Source: Paenibacillus sp. FSL H7-0357
GTDB lineage: Bacteria > Bacillota > Bacilli > Paenibacillales > Paenibacillaceae
Reading direction: 5' to 3'
Assembly: GCF_000758525.1 (NCBI RefSeq)
Contig: NZ_CP009241.1
Span: 1,550,001-1,614,000, forward strand
Length of the DNA: 64,000 bases
Every line of letters begins with the position of its first letter. Position 1 is the stretch's first letter. A program made the position numbers and the translations under genes. The notes below the pieces were generated by a model. The model did not search any database, had not been told where the DNA came from, and saw only the letters and a list, made by a program, of their open reading frames with translations. Below, piece after piece: positions 44,314 to 53,174 of the stretch.

Positions 44314-45243
44314 ATGGATTTCACTACACAGTTATTAATAGCCGCCATTTCCGCCGGAACGCCGCTGCTGCTGGCTACACTAGGAGGCATCCTGAATGAG
44401 CGTGCAGGGATTATCCAGCTTGGCGCTGAAGGGCTGATGCTGATGGGGGCGGTAACCACCTGCATCATCTACATCCGCAGCGGCAGCCTGCTGCTGGCCC
44501 TGCTCGCAGCGGTGGCCGTCACCGCCTTGCTAGGCCTGGTGCATTCGTTTCTCACCGTCACACTCCGGGCGAACCAGACGATGTCCGGCCTGGCCATGAC
44601 CTTGTTCGGCAGCGGGCTCAGCGCCTATCTGGGCAAGTCCATCAGCGGATTGCCGCTGCCGGGAACTTCGCCGAAGCTGGATCTAGGCTGGGTCAAGTCA
44701 GTCCCGGTGATAGGAGATCTCTTCGGCAGGTTGGATTACCTGACCTGGTTCAGTCTGTTGCTCGTTCTGGTGCTGCATCTGCTGATTCACCATACCTCCT
44801 GGGGACTGCATTTACGTGCGGTCGGGGACAGTCCGGCCACGGCGGATGTTATGGGGATCCGCGTGCAGCTGATCCGCTACAGCTACGTGACAGCCGGTGC
44901 GGCATTGATCGGCCTTGCGGGTGCGGATATGGTGCTGGCATACGCGCCAACCTGGAATGAAGGCCTCACGGCAGGACGCGGCTGGATTGCCGTCGGGCTG
45001 GTGATCTTCGCCAGATGGAATCCGCTGCGTGCCCTCTTTTGCGCTTATTTCTTTGGTGCACTGGATTCGCTCGGTTTCCGCCTTCAGCTGCTCGGCAGTG
45101 CAATTCCGCCTTATTTCCTTAAGATGATTCCGTACGTCGTAACGATTCTCGTGCTGATGTACCTCGGTTACCGCAACCGCAACAAACCATCCGGCACGCC
45201 GGAGTCACTGGGTACACCTTATATCCGCGAGCAGCGTTTTTGA
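44314..45243 (+). CDS. ABC transporter permease, nucleoside/purine type (subunit 2)
   Basis: A 309-residue membrane protein (NupQ-like) with about eight helices. Family segments: TPLLLATLGGILNERAGIIQ, LGAEGLMLMGAV, and the coupling helix region HLRAVGDSPATADVMGIRV. It ends with basic cytoplasmic residues. Start at ATG 44314 behind AGAAGGGAG. It is the last of the four importer genes; pucC follows 76 bp later. Confidence 0.93.
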   Translation: MDFTTQLLIAAISAGTPLLLATLGGILNERAGIIQLGAEGLMLMGAVTTCIIYIRSGSLLLALLAAVAVTALLGLVHSFLTVTLRANQTMSGLAMTLFGSGLSAYLGKSISGLPLPGTSPKLDLGWVKSVPVIGDLFGRLDYLTWFSLLLVLVLHLLIHHTSWGLHLRAVGDSPATADVMGIRVQLIRYSYVTAGAALIGLAGADMVLAYAPTWNEGLTAGRGWIAVGLVIFARWNPLRALFCAYFFGALDSLGFRLQLLGSAIPPYFLKMIPYVVTILVLMYLGYRNRNKPSGTPESLGTPYIREQRF

Positions 45244-45319
45244 CGCAGCGGCGGTGATTGAATCAGCGAGATGAATATAATGCATGGAAGAAATGCCAAC
45301 TGGTGAGGAGGCGGAAGTG

Positions 45320-46228
45320 ATGGGAGCTATATGGAGTGAAAAGCCGGCTCCCCCGGCAGTGCATCAGCCCCGCAGCCTGCAGGAGGCATGGGAGCTGAAG
45401 ACGATATTAGGCGAAGGAGCCGTATATGTATCCGGCGGAACGCTGCTGCGGACGCAATGGGAAGAGGGGACGGCTCCTCTGCCGCAGCAGATGATCGATT
45501 TACGGAATATCGCCGGGATGGGTGAAATCGGACTCGCCGAAGATTATTTAACCATAGGTTCTCTGGTTTCGCTGTCGCAATGCCGCGGGAACCTGGATTT
45601 GCGGGAGATCACTCCGGCGGTGCAGGAGGCGGCGCGCAACATCGCCGCACCCGCAGTGCGCAATCTGGCTACACTTGGCGGCAATATATCTTCCGGTTAT
45701 GGAGATATTCTCCCGGCGCTGCTGGTTTACGATGCCGAAGTGGCCTCCTTTGACGGCAAATTCCTTTCGGTGCAGCCTGTCGAAGCCTGGCTGAAACGCC
45801 GCTGGAGCGGAGAGAAGCCGGCAGCTGAACTTCTTGCCGGGATCCGCTTTCCTTCGGCAGGCTATGAACACGAGGAGTGGAGTAAGCTGGAGATCTTTCG
45901 CAAGGTGGGGCGGCGGGATGCCTTTACAGCCTCGCTCGTTACCATAGCTGTTGCGGCAACTTTCGATGCCGCAGGCCGCAGCTTGAATGGTGTCCGCATT
46001 GCAGCAGGCGGAGGTACCGGCAGACCACAGCGGCTTCCGGCGGCTGAAGCGGTTCTGGAGGGTGCTGTCTACAGCGACAGTCTGATGGCTGCAGTGTACG
46101 AGGCGGTGGAGAGCAGCTTTGACTCATATAGCGATCCTTTTGCCACCGAAGCCTATAAGCGGAAAACCGCGGGCAATCTCATCGTTTCTGAATTGTGGAA
46201 GGGCTTGAATGCAGGCGGAGGAAAGTAA
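45320..46228 (+). CDS. pucC: Xanthine dehydrogenase FAD-binding subunit
   Basis: A 302-residue flavoprotein subunit of the molybdenum hydroxylase. The FAD_binding_5 domain (about 15-180) has VYVSGGTLLRTQWEEG, the pattern RNIAAPAVRNLATLGGNISSG and a CO_deh_flav_C domain after about residue 190. It transfers electrons from the iron-sulfur subunit to NAD or another acceptor. ATG 45320 is chosen because GAGGAGG at 45306-45312 precedes it; ATG 45284 has no ribosome binding site. It acts with pucD and pucE to oxidise hypoxanthine and xanthine to urate. Confidence 0.93.
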   Translation: MGAIWSEKPAPPAVHQPRSLQEAWELKTILGEGAVYVSGGTLLRTQWEEGTAPLPQQMIDLRNIAGMGEIGLAEDYLTIGSLVSLSQCRGNLDLREITPAVQEAARNIAAPAVRNLATLGGNISSGYGDILPALLVYDAEVASFDGKFLSVQPVEAWLKRRWSGEKPAAELLAGIRFPSAGYEHEEWSKLEIFRKVGRRDAFTASLVTIAVAATFDAAGRSLNGVRIAAGGGTGRPQRLPAAEAVLEGAVYSDSLMAAVYEAVESSFDSYSDPFATEAYKRKTAGNLIVSELWKGLNAGGGK

Positions 46229-46264
46229 ACGTTATAGAAAATTAGGTGGATTGGGGTGAGGGGA

Positions 46265-48586
46265 ATGCTGCTGAACAAGGAAGCCAGCGGAAGCCGCTGG
46301 CGTACACGGCCCGACGGGCAGGGGAAAGTATCCGGCAAGCTGCAGTATTTAACCGACATGAGCGCCGAAGGGATGCTGACCGGACGGGTGCTGCGCAGCC
46401 ATCAGGCCCATGCCCGCATTCTGTCTATCCGCACGGCAAAGGCACTTGAGGTTCCTGGAGTACATGCGGTCATTACCCATGAGGATGTGCCCGGGCTGAA
46501 CGGCTTCGGCATTGCTCTGCCGCATCAGCCAGTATTCTGCAGCGACCGGGTGCGTTATACCGGCGACGCGATTGCTGCTGTAGCTGCGGACAGCGATGAA
46601 ATTGCCGAATATGCGCTTTCGCTGATTGAAGTAGACTATGAGCTGCTGCCGCTGCTGGAGGATGCTGAGGAAGCCATGAAGCCCGAGGCGATCCTGCTGC
46701 ATGAAGAGGGTAATGTGCTTCATCATACGGAATACCGCAAGGGCGAACCGGCAGCGGCGTTCGCAGGCTGTGCCCATGTTGTGGAAGAGACCTACTGGAC
46801 GCCGCGCCAGATGCATACGTACATGGAGACCGAAGGCGGATTGTTTATCCCGGAGTCAAACGGAAGGCTTACGGTCTACTCAGCAACACAGCATGGTCTG
46901 ATGGACCGCAGGCAGCTGTCGCGGATACTGAATCTCCCGGAGGAGGATATCCGGGTCATTTCCAGTCCGATCGGCGGTTCGTTCGGCGGCAAAGACGAGT
47001 TGAATGTCCAGCCGTATGGAGCGCTGCTCGCACTGCGGACCCGGCGTCCGGTCCGGCTGCATAATTCCCGCGCGGAATCGGTGCGCGCCGGGCTGAAGCG
47101 CCATCCCATGAAGATTACAATGAAGACCGGCTGCGACAGCGAGGGGATGATCATGGCCCATCAGGTGCGGATTATTTCTGATACCGGGGCCTATGCGACA
47201 CTGGGGGCGGAAGTGCTGAATTTTGCCACAGAGCATGTGGTAGGTCCCTATCAGATCCGCCATGTGGAGGTGGAGGGCTTTGCGGTATATACGAACAATG
47301 GTGTATCCGGTGAATTTCGCGGCTTTGGCGGCAATCAGGCGATCTTTGCCCTGGAAGGGCAGGTAGACCGTCTCGCTGAACGGCTGAATCTGGATCCGTG
47401 GGAGCTGCGCCGCCGGAACTTGCGGCGCTACGGCGATCCAGGGCCGCTTGGGCAGGAGATCGCCCAGACGCACGGGGCGATGCAGGTGTGGGAGGCGCTG
47501 GCGGCATCTCCGCTGATGCAGGAAGCGGAGTTGCCTCATACTGGAGCTGATGATTCAGAGGCTCCAGGTACTCCGGCTGCGATGCCGAAGGAGCCGTGGA
47601 TTGTGACCGGAACCGGCGCGGCGATCGCCATGCACGGCGCAGGTCTCGGTTACGGTATTCCCGATCCGGGAGGCGGACGGCTGTCGCTGACACTGGACGG
47701 CAAGATCGAGGCGGTCTTCGGCTACGAGGAGTTCGGCCAAGGGCTGATAGCGACAATGGAGCAGATGCTGATCGAGCAGTACGGATTTGCCGCAGATGAC
47801 CTTAGGATCGTCATTGGCGATACGGATGTAGTGCCGGACAGCGGCTCCAGCACTGCTTCCCGCTCCACAAGCATGATGTGGATGGCGCTGAAGCGGCTGC
47901 ATCCGGATTTTACAGCCCGGCTGCTGGAAGCCGCAGCGGCCAGGACGGGAGCAGCGGTTGAAGGCTTGAAGCCCGGCCCCGGAGGAATCCGGCATAAGGA
48001 TGGCGGGCTGCTGCTGTCCTATACGGAGCTTGCGCGCAGCATCACAGAGCCGATTGTCTGTGAGACAGTGTTCAAATATCCGACCACCAAGCTGGAACGG
48101 GTGGGTGCCCATTTTCTGTACACGTATTCCGCCATCGCGGTTAAGGTGGAGATCAATCTGCTGACCGGACGGGTCCGCGTGACCGATCAGTATCATGCGG
48201 TAGCGGCAGGTCCCGTTGCCAATCCGCAAGGCTATCTGGGACAGATTGAAGGCGGCAGCAGTATGGCCATCGGCTTTACATTAACGGAAGATGCGGTAAT
48301 GGCTGGCGGCAGCTATGTAACGAAGAACATGGATACGTATCTGGTTCCTACGATTGTCGATATGAACGGCAGCATCCAGGTGCAGCCGATTGAAGATTTA
48401 CCGGAGCATGATACTTACGGCCCCCGCGGCATTGGGGAAGTCGGTTCGGTCAATCTGGCCCCCGCAGTCGCTTCTGCTGTATTCCAGGCGGTTCGCAAAC
48501 GGGTCAACCGGCTGCCGATCGAGCCCGAATGGCTGCAGGCTACGCCGTTTATTCCGCAGAAGGCGGTGAAGACGCATGTCGGATAA
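46265..48586 (+). CDS. pucD: Xanthine dehydrogenase molybdopterin-binding subunit
   Basis: Catalytic subunit of about 773 residues. An N-terminal a/b hammerhead domain (KVSGKLQYLTDM, about 25-130) precedes the large MoCo domain. Molybdopterin contacts are seen in IGGSFGGKDELN, EFRGFGGNQAIFALE and GSSTASRSTSMM. The catalytic glutamate is expected in GPRGIGEVGSVNLAPAV near the C-terminus. It hydroxylates purines at the Mo centre. The start is ATG 46265 or GTG 46256; both are near the G-rich AGGTGGATTGGGG. It overlaps pucE by 11 bp. Confidence 0.95.
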   Translation: MLLNKEASGSRWRTRPDGQGKVSGKLQYLTDMSAEGMLTGRVLRSHQAHARILSIRTAKALEVPGVHAVITHEDVPGLNGFGIALPHQPVFCSDRVRYTGDAIAAVAADSDEIAEYALSLIEVDYELLPLLEDAEEAMKPEAILLHEEGNVLHHTEYRKGEPAAAFAGCAHVVEETYWTPRQMHTYMETEGGLFIPESNGRLTVYSATQHGLMDRRQLSRILNLPEEDIRVISSPIGGSFGGKDELNVQPYGALLALRTRRPVRLHNSRAESVRAGLKRHPMKITMKTGCDSEGMIMAHQVRIISDTGAYATLGAEVLNFATEHVVGPYQIRHVEVEGFAVYTNNGVSGEFRGFGGNQAIFALEGQVDRLAERLNLDPWELRRRNLRRYGDPGPLGQEIAQTHGAMQVWEALAASPLMQEAELPHTGADDSEAPGTPAAMPKEPWIVTGTGAAIAMHGAGLGYGIPDPGGGRLSLTLDGKIEAVFGYEEFGQGLIATMEQMLIEQYGFAADDLRIVIGDTDVVPDSGSSTASRSTSMMWMALKRLHPDFTARLLEAAAARTGAAVEGLKPGPGGIRHKDGGLLLSYTELARSITEPIVCETVFKYPTTKLERVGAHFLYTYSAIAVKVEINLLTGRVRVTDQYHAVAAGPVANPQGYLGQIEGGSSMAIGFTLTEDAVMAGGSYVTKNMDTYLVPTIVDMNGSIQVQPIEDLPEHDTYGPRGIGEVGSVNLAPAVASAVFQAVRKRVNRLPIEPEWLQATPFIPQKAVKTHVG

Positions 48587-49124
48587 CTACGAATTGGACA
48601 TCAAGGATAGTCAACCTGGACTTGCGCCACAACAGGCAGCGAGGGATAGCGGGGCGGGGTTCACATTGAACTGCATCATCAACGGCCAAGCGGTATCTAA
48701 GGAGGTTCCGCCGTCCCGCCGGCTGCTGAGTATTCTGCGCGAGGATTTGGAGCTTACCGGAACCAAAAGATCCTGCGAAATTGGCCGCTGCGGAGCCTGC
48801 ATGGTTCTGATCGACGGCCGGCCGGTCAACTCTTGCCTGACGATGGCTTATCAATGCGAGGGAGCGGAGATTACAACTATTGAAGGACTCAGCGAAGCGG
48901 GGCTGCATCCTGTGCAGCGGGCTTTTCTGGAAGAGGGAGGATTTCAGTGCGGCTACTGCACACCGGGGATGGTGATCTCGGTAGTCGCCCTGCTGGAGGA
49001 GAATCCGTCGCCTTCGCAGGAGGAAGTGGAAGAAGCGCTGTCGGGGAATATTTGCCGCTGCACCGGTTATGGCGGGATCTTGCGTGCAGTAAACAAAGCG
49101 ATAGAAAGCGGGGCGGACCGATGA
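48576..49124 (+). CDS. pucE: Xanthine dehydrogenase iron-sulfur subunit
   Basis: A 182-residue protein with two [2Fe-2S] clusters. A plant-ferredoxin-type N-terminal cluster is bound by CEIGRCGACMVLIDGRPVN plus a later Cys. The C-terminal helical cluster is bound by CGYCTPGMV and CRCTGYGG. An extra polar stretch of about 30 residues precedes the ferredoxin fold. It carries electrons from the Mo centre to FAD. The start overlaps the end of pucD and its stop overlaps the next start (ATGA), so the operon is tightly coupled. Confidence 0.95.
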   Translation: MSDNYELDIKDSQPGLAPQQAARDSGAGFTLNCIINGQAVSKEVPPSRRLLSILREDLELTGTKRSCEIGRCGACMVLIDGRPVNSCLTMAYQCEGAEITTIEGLSEAGLHPVQRAFLEEGGFQCGYCTPGMVISVVALLEENPSPSQEEVEEALSGNICRCTGYGGILRAVNKAIESGADR

Positions 49125-49642
49125 CTGTGCCGGATGATTTTTTAACGCTGGATAAGATTAATGGGCTAGGTAAAGAGGAATTCGTGAGAACCCTTGGAGG
49201 GATATTTGAGCATTCACCCTGGGTGGCGGAGGGGACTTACGGGCACATTCCTTTTCAGTCCGTGGAACAGCTGCACGGTGTCATGCTGGAAACGGCGCGA
49301 AGTGCGGAGCGAAGCCGGATTGAGGAGCTGCTGAGGTCCCATCCGGATCTGGCCACGCGGCTGCAGGTCACGCCGCTGTCGGCGGCAGAACAGCAGGGGG
49401 CAGGTCTGGATCAGCTGACGCCTGCTGAGTTCGAGCGTTTGACCGGGTTGAATACGGCGTATACGGAGAAGTTTCATTTCCCTTTTATTCTCGCTGTACG
49501 CGGCAAAAACAAGGATGACATTATCAAAGCGATCGGGGAACGGGTCAACCGTTCATTGGCGGAGGAATGGGAGCAGGCGCTCTATGAAATCGGCAAAATC
49601 ACCAGCTTCCGGCTCCGCGATCTGATAACGAAAGAAAAATGA
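49121..49642 (+). CDS. uraD: 2-oxo-4-hydroxy-4-carboxy-5-ureidoimidazoline decarboxylase
   Basis: OHCU decarboxylase, the last step from urate to S-allantoin. The 173 residues match a free-standing UraD; in B. subtilis this domain is fused to uricase in PucL. Visible are the catalytic-region pattern LRSHPDLATRL (His) and EKFHFPFILAVRGK (substrate-binding Phe-His-Phe-Pro). ATG 49121 overlaps the pucE stop. No uricase domain follows in frame; the gene stops at 49642 before an unrelated ORF. Confidence 0.93.
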   Translation: MTVPDDFLTLDKINGLGKEEFVRTLGGIFEHSPWVAEGTYGHIPFQSVEQLHGVMLETARSAERSRIEELLRSHPDLATRLQVTPLSAAEQQGAGLDQLTPAEFERLTGLNTAYTEKFHFPFILAVRGKNKDDIIKAIGERVNRSLAEEWEQALYEIGKITSFRLRDLITKEK

Positions 49643-49713
49643 TGCATTTAAAACGATGCAGCTAAAACTGAAACAATGCTGCATTCACTACACAACCCGC
49701 AGGAGGGATCACC

Positions 49714-50040
49714 ATGCCGGAACGGATGAAGGTACACGCCAAAAGACGGCAGAATGAGCAATTGGATGAGCAACTGAACAGACCACTGAACGGACATTGG
49801 ATTAAACATCGGATTGAACTAATAAAGCATGGAACGAAAGGTTCCAATAACTTCAACTTTGAAAATTCAACGGAAAAAGCTTGGCAGTGGGCTGGCATCC
49901 GTGTGATGGATATATCTCTCTTGCTGAAGTCAGGTTGGAAGGACGGGGGCCGGTGCATGCTCCGCAGGATATATCTGCGGGATGGACTGCCATGCCGGAT
50001 TATAGTTAGTACCGTGGTTCCCGGAGGGATTCCGGCATGA
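49714..50040 (+). CDS. Unrecognised 108-residue protein in the uricase position
   Basis: It starts at ATG 49714 behind AGGAGGGAT (49701-49709), and its stop overlaps the HIU hydrolase start (ATGA), so it is likely translated. The protein is basic, with RRQNEQLDEQLNRPLNGHW near the N-terminus, FNFENSTEKAWQWAG in the middle and a GWKDGGRC stretch. It has no membrane segment. I recognise no family and see no uricase motif in this or other frames. Its place between the OHCU decarboxylase and HIU hydrolase genes suggests a link to urate oxidation, but only by context. Confidence 0.6.
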   Translation: MPERMKVHAKRRQNEQLDEQLNRPLNGHWIKHRIELIKHGTKGSNNFNFENSTEKAWQWAGIRVMDISLLLKSGWKDGGRCMLRRIYLRDGLPCRIIVSTVVPGGIPA

Positions 50041-50426
50041 GCGGGCGGCTGACTACCCACGTTCTCGACCTGTCCGGGGGCATCCCTGCTGCCGGCATGG
50101 CACTTCAGCTATGGAGGCTGGAAGACGGGGCAGCTTCACTGCTGCGCGAAGCCGTAACGAATGCCGATGGCAGATTGGACGCTCCGCTGCTGGAAGGTGC
50201 AGAACTGGCAGCCGGCAGCTATGAGCTGCTGTTTATGGCCGGAGATTATTTCCGCAGCAGCGGTTTGCTGTTTGAAGCCTCCGGAGAAGGGAACAGTGCT
50301 GATGGAGCCGCCCCTTTCTTTCTCGAACAAATCCCGATCCGCTTCAATATAACTGATCCGTCCGCCCATTATCATGTTCCGCTGCTGGTAGCTCCCGGAG
50401 GGTACAGCACGTACCGGGGAAGCTAA
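50037..50426 (+). CDS. uraH: 5-hydroxyisourate hydrolase (transthyretin-related)
   Basis: Hydrolyses 5-hydroxyisourate to OHCU. The 129-residue transthyretin-like fold keeps the signature N-terminal His in LTTHVLDLSGGIPAAGM and the C-terminal active-site tetrapeptide Tyr-Arg-Gly-Ser at the very end. An insertion of about ten residues (GEGNSADGAA) lengthens the middle loop. The family forms a tetramer. Its presence shows that 5-hydroxyisourate is expected in the cell, so some urate-oxidising activity must exist. Confidence 0.95.
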   Translation: MSGRLTTHVLDLSGGIPAAGMALQLWRLEDGAASLLREAVTNADGRLDAPLLEGAELAAGSYELLFMAGDYFRSSGLLFEASGEGNSADGAAPFFLEQIPIRFNITDPSAHYHVPLLVAPGGYSTYRGS

Positions 50427-50465
50427 TGAAATCATAAAGATCAGATGACCGGAGGTGACCGATTC

Positions 50466-51860
50466 ATGGAAGTAACCTATGAGCTTATCATCAAAAATGG
50501 AGATGTAGTGCTCCCCGGGGAAGTGCTTAAGCTGGATATCGGGGTGAAGGACGGTAAGATCGCTGCCCTCGGCAAGCAGCTTGCGGAAGGAGCGGATACC
50601 CGCATCCTTGATGCGGAAGGGCTATATGTGCTGCCGGGCATGATTGACATGCATGTCCACTTTAATGAACCGGCACTGGGCCATTGGGAAGGCTTCCGTA
50701 CCGGTTCGGCGGCGCTGGCGGCAGGAGGCATCACCTGTTATGCAGATATGCCGCTGAACGGCAACCCGCCAACGGTCAATCAAGCCGCGCTGCAGCTCAA
50801 GGCAGAAGCCGCATCTGGGAACTCTGCAGTGGATTATGTGCTGTGGGGCGGACTCGTTCCCGGCAATCTGGAAGATTTGGAGCAGCTGGCGGCAGCCGGG
50901 GTTACAGGCTTTAAGGCCTTTATCTCCAACCCCGGCGGTGAAGGGGAGGGGAGATTCCGCGAGGTGGACGATGATACCCTGTACCAAGGGATGAAGAAAA
51001 TTGCTGCGCTCGGCGGCATTCTTGCACTGCATGCAGAGAGCGAGGAGTTGACGGCGGTGTTGTCGGCCGACGCCCTGCGCAGCGGGCGGACCGGAGCGCG
51101 CGATTTTGCCGCTTCCCGCCCGGCGGAAGCTGAGCTGGAGGCGGTTGCCAGAGCGCTGCTATACAGTGAGCGAACCGGCTGCCGGCTGCACTTCGTGCAT
51201 ATCAGCACTTCTGCCGCGATTGAAATGATTCATGCTGCCAAGCTGCGCGGCCTTGATGTTACTGCGGAAACCTGCCCCCACTATCTCATCCTGAGTGAGG
51301 ATAACATGGAGGAACTGGGACCGCTGGCCAAATGTGCACCCCCGCTGCGCAGCCTGGAGGAACAAGAACGCTTGTGGAAGGTACTCGCAGACGGTAAAAT
51401 CGATCTCATCGCCTCGGACCATTCGCCTTGTCCGACAGAGCTTAAGCTTGCTCCCGGATTGTCTTTTTTTGAAGCGTGGGGCGGTATTTCCGGCGCACAG
51501 AGCAGCCTGGAGCTGATGTTCCACGAAGGAGTGAATGTGCGTGGACTGCCAGTTACGCAGATTTCTGCGCTGCTGTCAGGACTTCCGGCGCGGCGATTCG
51601 GGCTGGATCACCGTAAAGGCTCGATCGCACCCGGGCTGGATGCCGATCTGGTACTGCTGAATCCGGATCACTCCTATACCTTGGCGGCAGAAGATCTGTT
51701 ATACCGTCATAAACATAGTCCTTATACCGGAATGACCTTGTCCTGCAAGGTAATGGCAACGCTCAGCCGGGGTACGGTTGTCTACAACGCGGAACAAGGT
51801 GTGGTGGCCGAAGGCGGCGGGGAATGGCTGCGGACCTATGAAGGGCAGCCCTCTATATGA
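50466..51860 (+). CDS. allB: Allantoinase
   Basis: Cyclic amidohydrolase opening allantoin to allantoate (PucH/AllB). About 464 residues with the metal-binding HxH in GMIDMHVHFNEP, the carboxylated Lys in TGFKAFISNPGG, His ligands in LHFVHISTSAA and the catalytic Asp in IASDHSPC. An N-terminal beta-sandwich includes LIIKNGDVVLPGE. ATG 50466 is chosen because GGAGGTGA at 50451-50458 precedes it. The stop overlaps the allC start by 4 bp. Confidence 0.95.
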   Translation: MEVTYELIIKNGDVVLPGEVLKLDIGVKDGKIAALGKQLAEGADTRILDAEGLYVLPGMIDMHVHFNEPALGHWEGFRTGSAALAAGGITCYADMPLNGNPPTVNQAALQLKAEAASGNSAVDYVLWGGLVPGNLEDLEQLAAAGVTGFKAFISNPGGEGEGRFREVDDDTLYQGMKKIAALGGILALHAESEELTAVLSADALRSGRTGARDFAASRPAEAELEAVARALLYSERTGCRLHFVHISTSAAIEMIHAAKLRGLDVTAETCPHYLILSEDNMEELGPLAKCAPPLRSLEEQERLWKVLADGKIDLIASDHSPCPTELKLAPGLSFFEAWGGISGAQSSLELMFHEGVNVRGLPVTQISALLSGLPARRFGLDHRKGSIAPGLDADLVLLNPDHSYTLAAEDLLYRHKHSPYTGMTLSCKVMATLSRGTVVYNAEQGVVAEGGGEWLRTYEGQPSI

Positions 51861-53152
51861 ATACGCCGCTGATTCAGGCACCGGCCCGGGAGATGCTGCT
51901 GCTGCTGGAGGGGCTTGCTGCTTTCAGCGCCCCCGGACCCGGGGTTACCAGGCTGCTGTACACACCGGAATGGCTTCAGGCCCAGCAGTTTCTGCAGGAG
52001 CGGATGGCCGGGATGGGCCTGGCGGTCAGGACAGACAGGGTGGGGAATGTTTATGGACGGCTCGGCGGATCACAACCGGACAGTAAAGTGATATTAACCG
52101 GATCTCATATTGATACGGTTCTGAACGGCGGCAAATATGACGGCGCTTATGGAATAGCCGCCGCCATGACGGCTCTGAATTATTTGCAGCAGACCTTCGG
52201 GCAGCCGCTGCGGACCCTGGAGGTTGTATCCTTCAGCGAAGAAGAAGGCAGCAGGTTTCCCTTGACCTTCTGGGGCTCGGGCCATGTTACGGGCCTGTAT
52301 GATGGAAGCGAAGCTGAGACTGCCGCCGATTCAGAGGGTGTAACGATAAAATCAGCGATGGAAGCCTGCGGTTTAAGCTCGGAGCACCCGCTAGGAGATC
52401 TCCGGGATCTCGGAGATCATAAAGCTGTTGCGGCAGGACAAACGGCAGCCAGAACAGATATCGGCGCTTTTGTCGAATTGCATATTGAACAGGGGATTGT
52501 GCTGGAACAATCCGCGCTGCAGATTGGGGTCGTGCAGGCCATCGCCGGCCAGAGGCGCTTTACCGTTAAGGTCGGCGGAACTGCCAATCATGCAGGCACA
52601 ACACCGATGCTGCACCGGAGGGATGCGCTTGCCGGTGCAGCGGAAATGCTGCTGGAGCTGGAACGCTTTGCGGTGGAAGCCGGAGATCCGCTGGTAGCCA
52701 CTTCAGGCAGGCTTGAGGTTTACCCTGGCACACCCAATGTTATTCCGGGGGACGTGCAGTTTACACTGGACATCCGCCACAGTGAGGCGAAAAGGCTGGA
52801 GAGCTTCTGCTCTGGAGTGATGGCCGGATTTGAGGACATTGCAGCCAGGCGGGGACTAGCGCTGGAAGTGGTCAGGACGTTGTCCACAGCGCCTGCGCCT
52901 ATGGATCAAGGCCTGAGCAGGACGCTGGAACAGATCTGCCTGAGTCAGGGGAAAACCTTCCGCACCATGATCAGCGGAGCAGGACATGATGCCCAGCTGT
53001 TTGCGTCCGGATGCCGGACAGCCATGATTTTTGTGCCCAGCCGGGCGGGAATCAGCCATTCCCCGGATGAATACTCGTCGCCGGAGGAGCTGGCAGCCGG
53101 GCTGGATGTCTTAACAGCTATGTTATATGAATTAGCCTATAAAGAGAGCTGA
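51857..53152 (+). CDS. allC: Allantoate amidohydrolase
   Basis: An M20-family dimetal hydrolase (PucF/AllC) that converts allantoate to ureidoglycine, CO2 and ammonia. The 431 residues show the first metal motif GSHIDTVLNGGKYDGAYG, the metal/catalytic glutamates in SFSEEEGSRFPLTFWGSG, the HIEQG ligand region ELHIEQGIVLEQ and the lid-domain contact ANHAGTTPM. The late His lies in ISHSPDEYSSPEE. Mn is the usual metal. Coupled to allB through ATGA. Confidence 0.93.
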   Translation: MNTPLIQAPAREMLLLLEGLAAFSAPGPGVTRLLYTPEWLQAQQFLQERMAGMGLAVRTDRVGNVYGRLGGSQPDSKVILTGSHIDTVLNGGKYDGAYGIAAAMTALNYLQQTFGQPLRTLEVVSFSEEEGSRFPLTFWGSGHVTGLYDGSEAETAADSEGVTIKSAMEACGLSSEHPLGDLRDLGDHKAVAAGQTAARTDIGAFVELHIEQGIVLEQSALQIGVVQAIAGQRRFTVKVGGTANHAGTTPMLHRRDALAGAAEMLLELERFAVEAGDPLVATSGRLEVYPGTPNVIPGDVQFTLDIRHSEAKRLESFCSGVMAGFEDIAARRGLALEVVRTLSTAPAPMDQGLSRTLEQICLSQGKTFRTMISGAGHDAQLFASGCRTAMIFVPSRAGISHSPDEYSSPEELAAGLDVLTAMLYELAYKES

Positions 53153-53174
53153 GTTAGCCTAGGGAGAGATGATT

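Noticed and set aside
49714..50040. Truncated uricase
   Set aside because: No uricase motifs are visible in this or either other forward frame; the ORF is kept as unknown.
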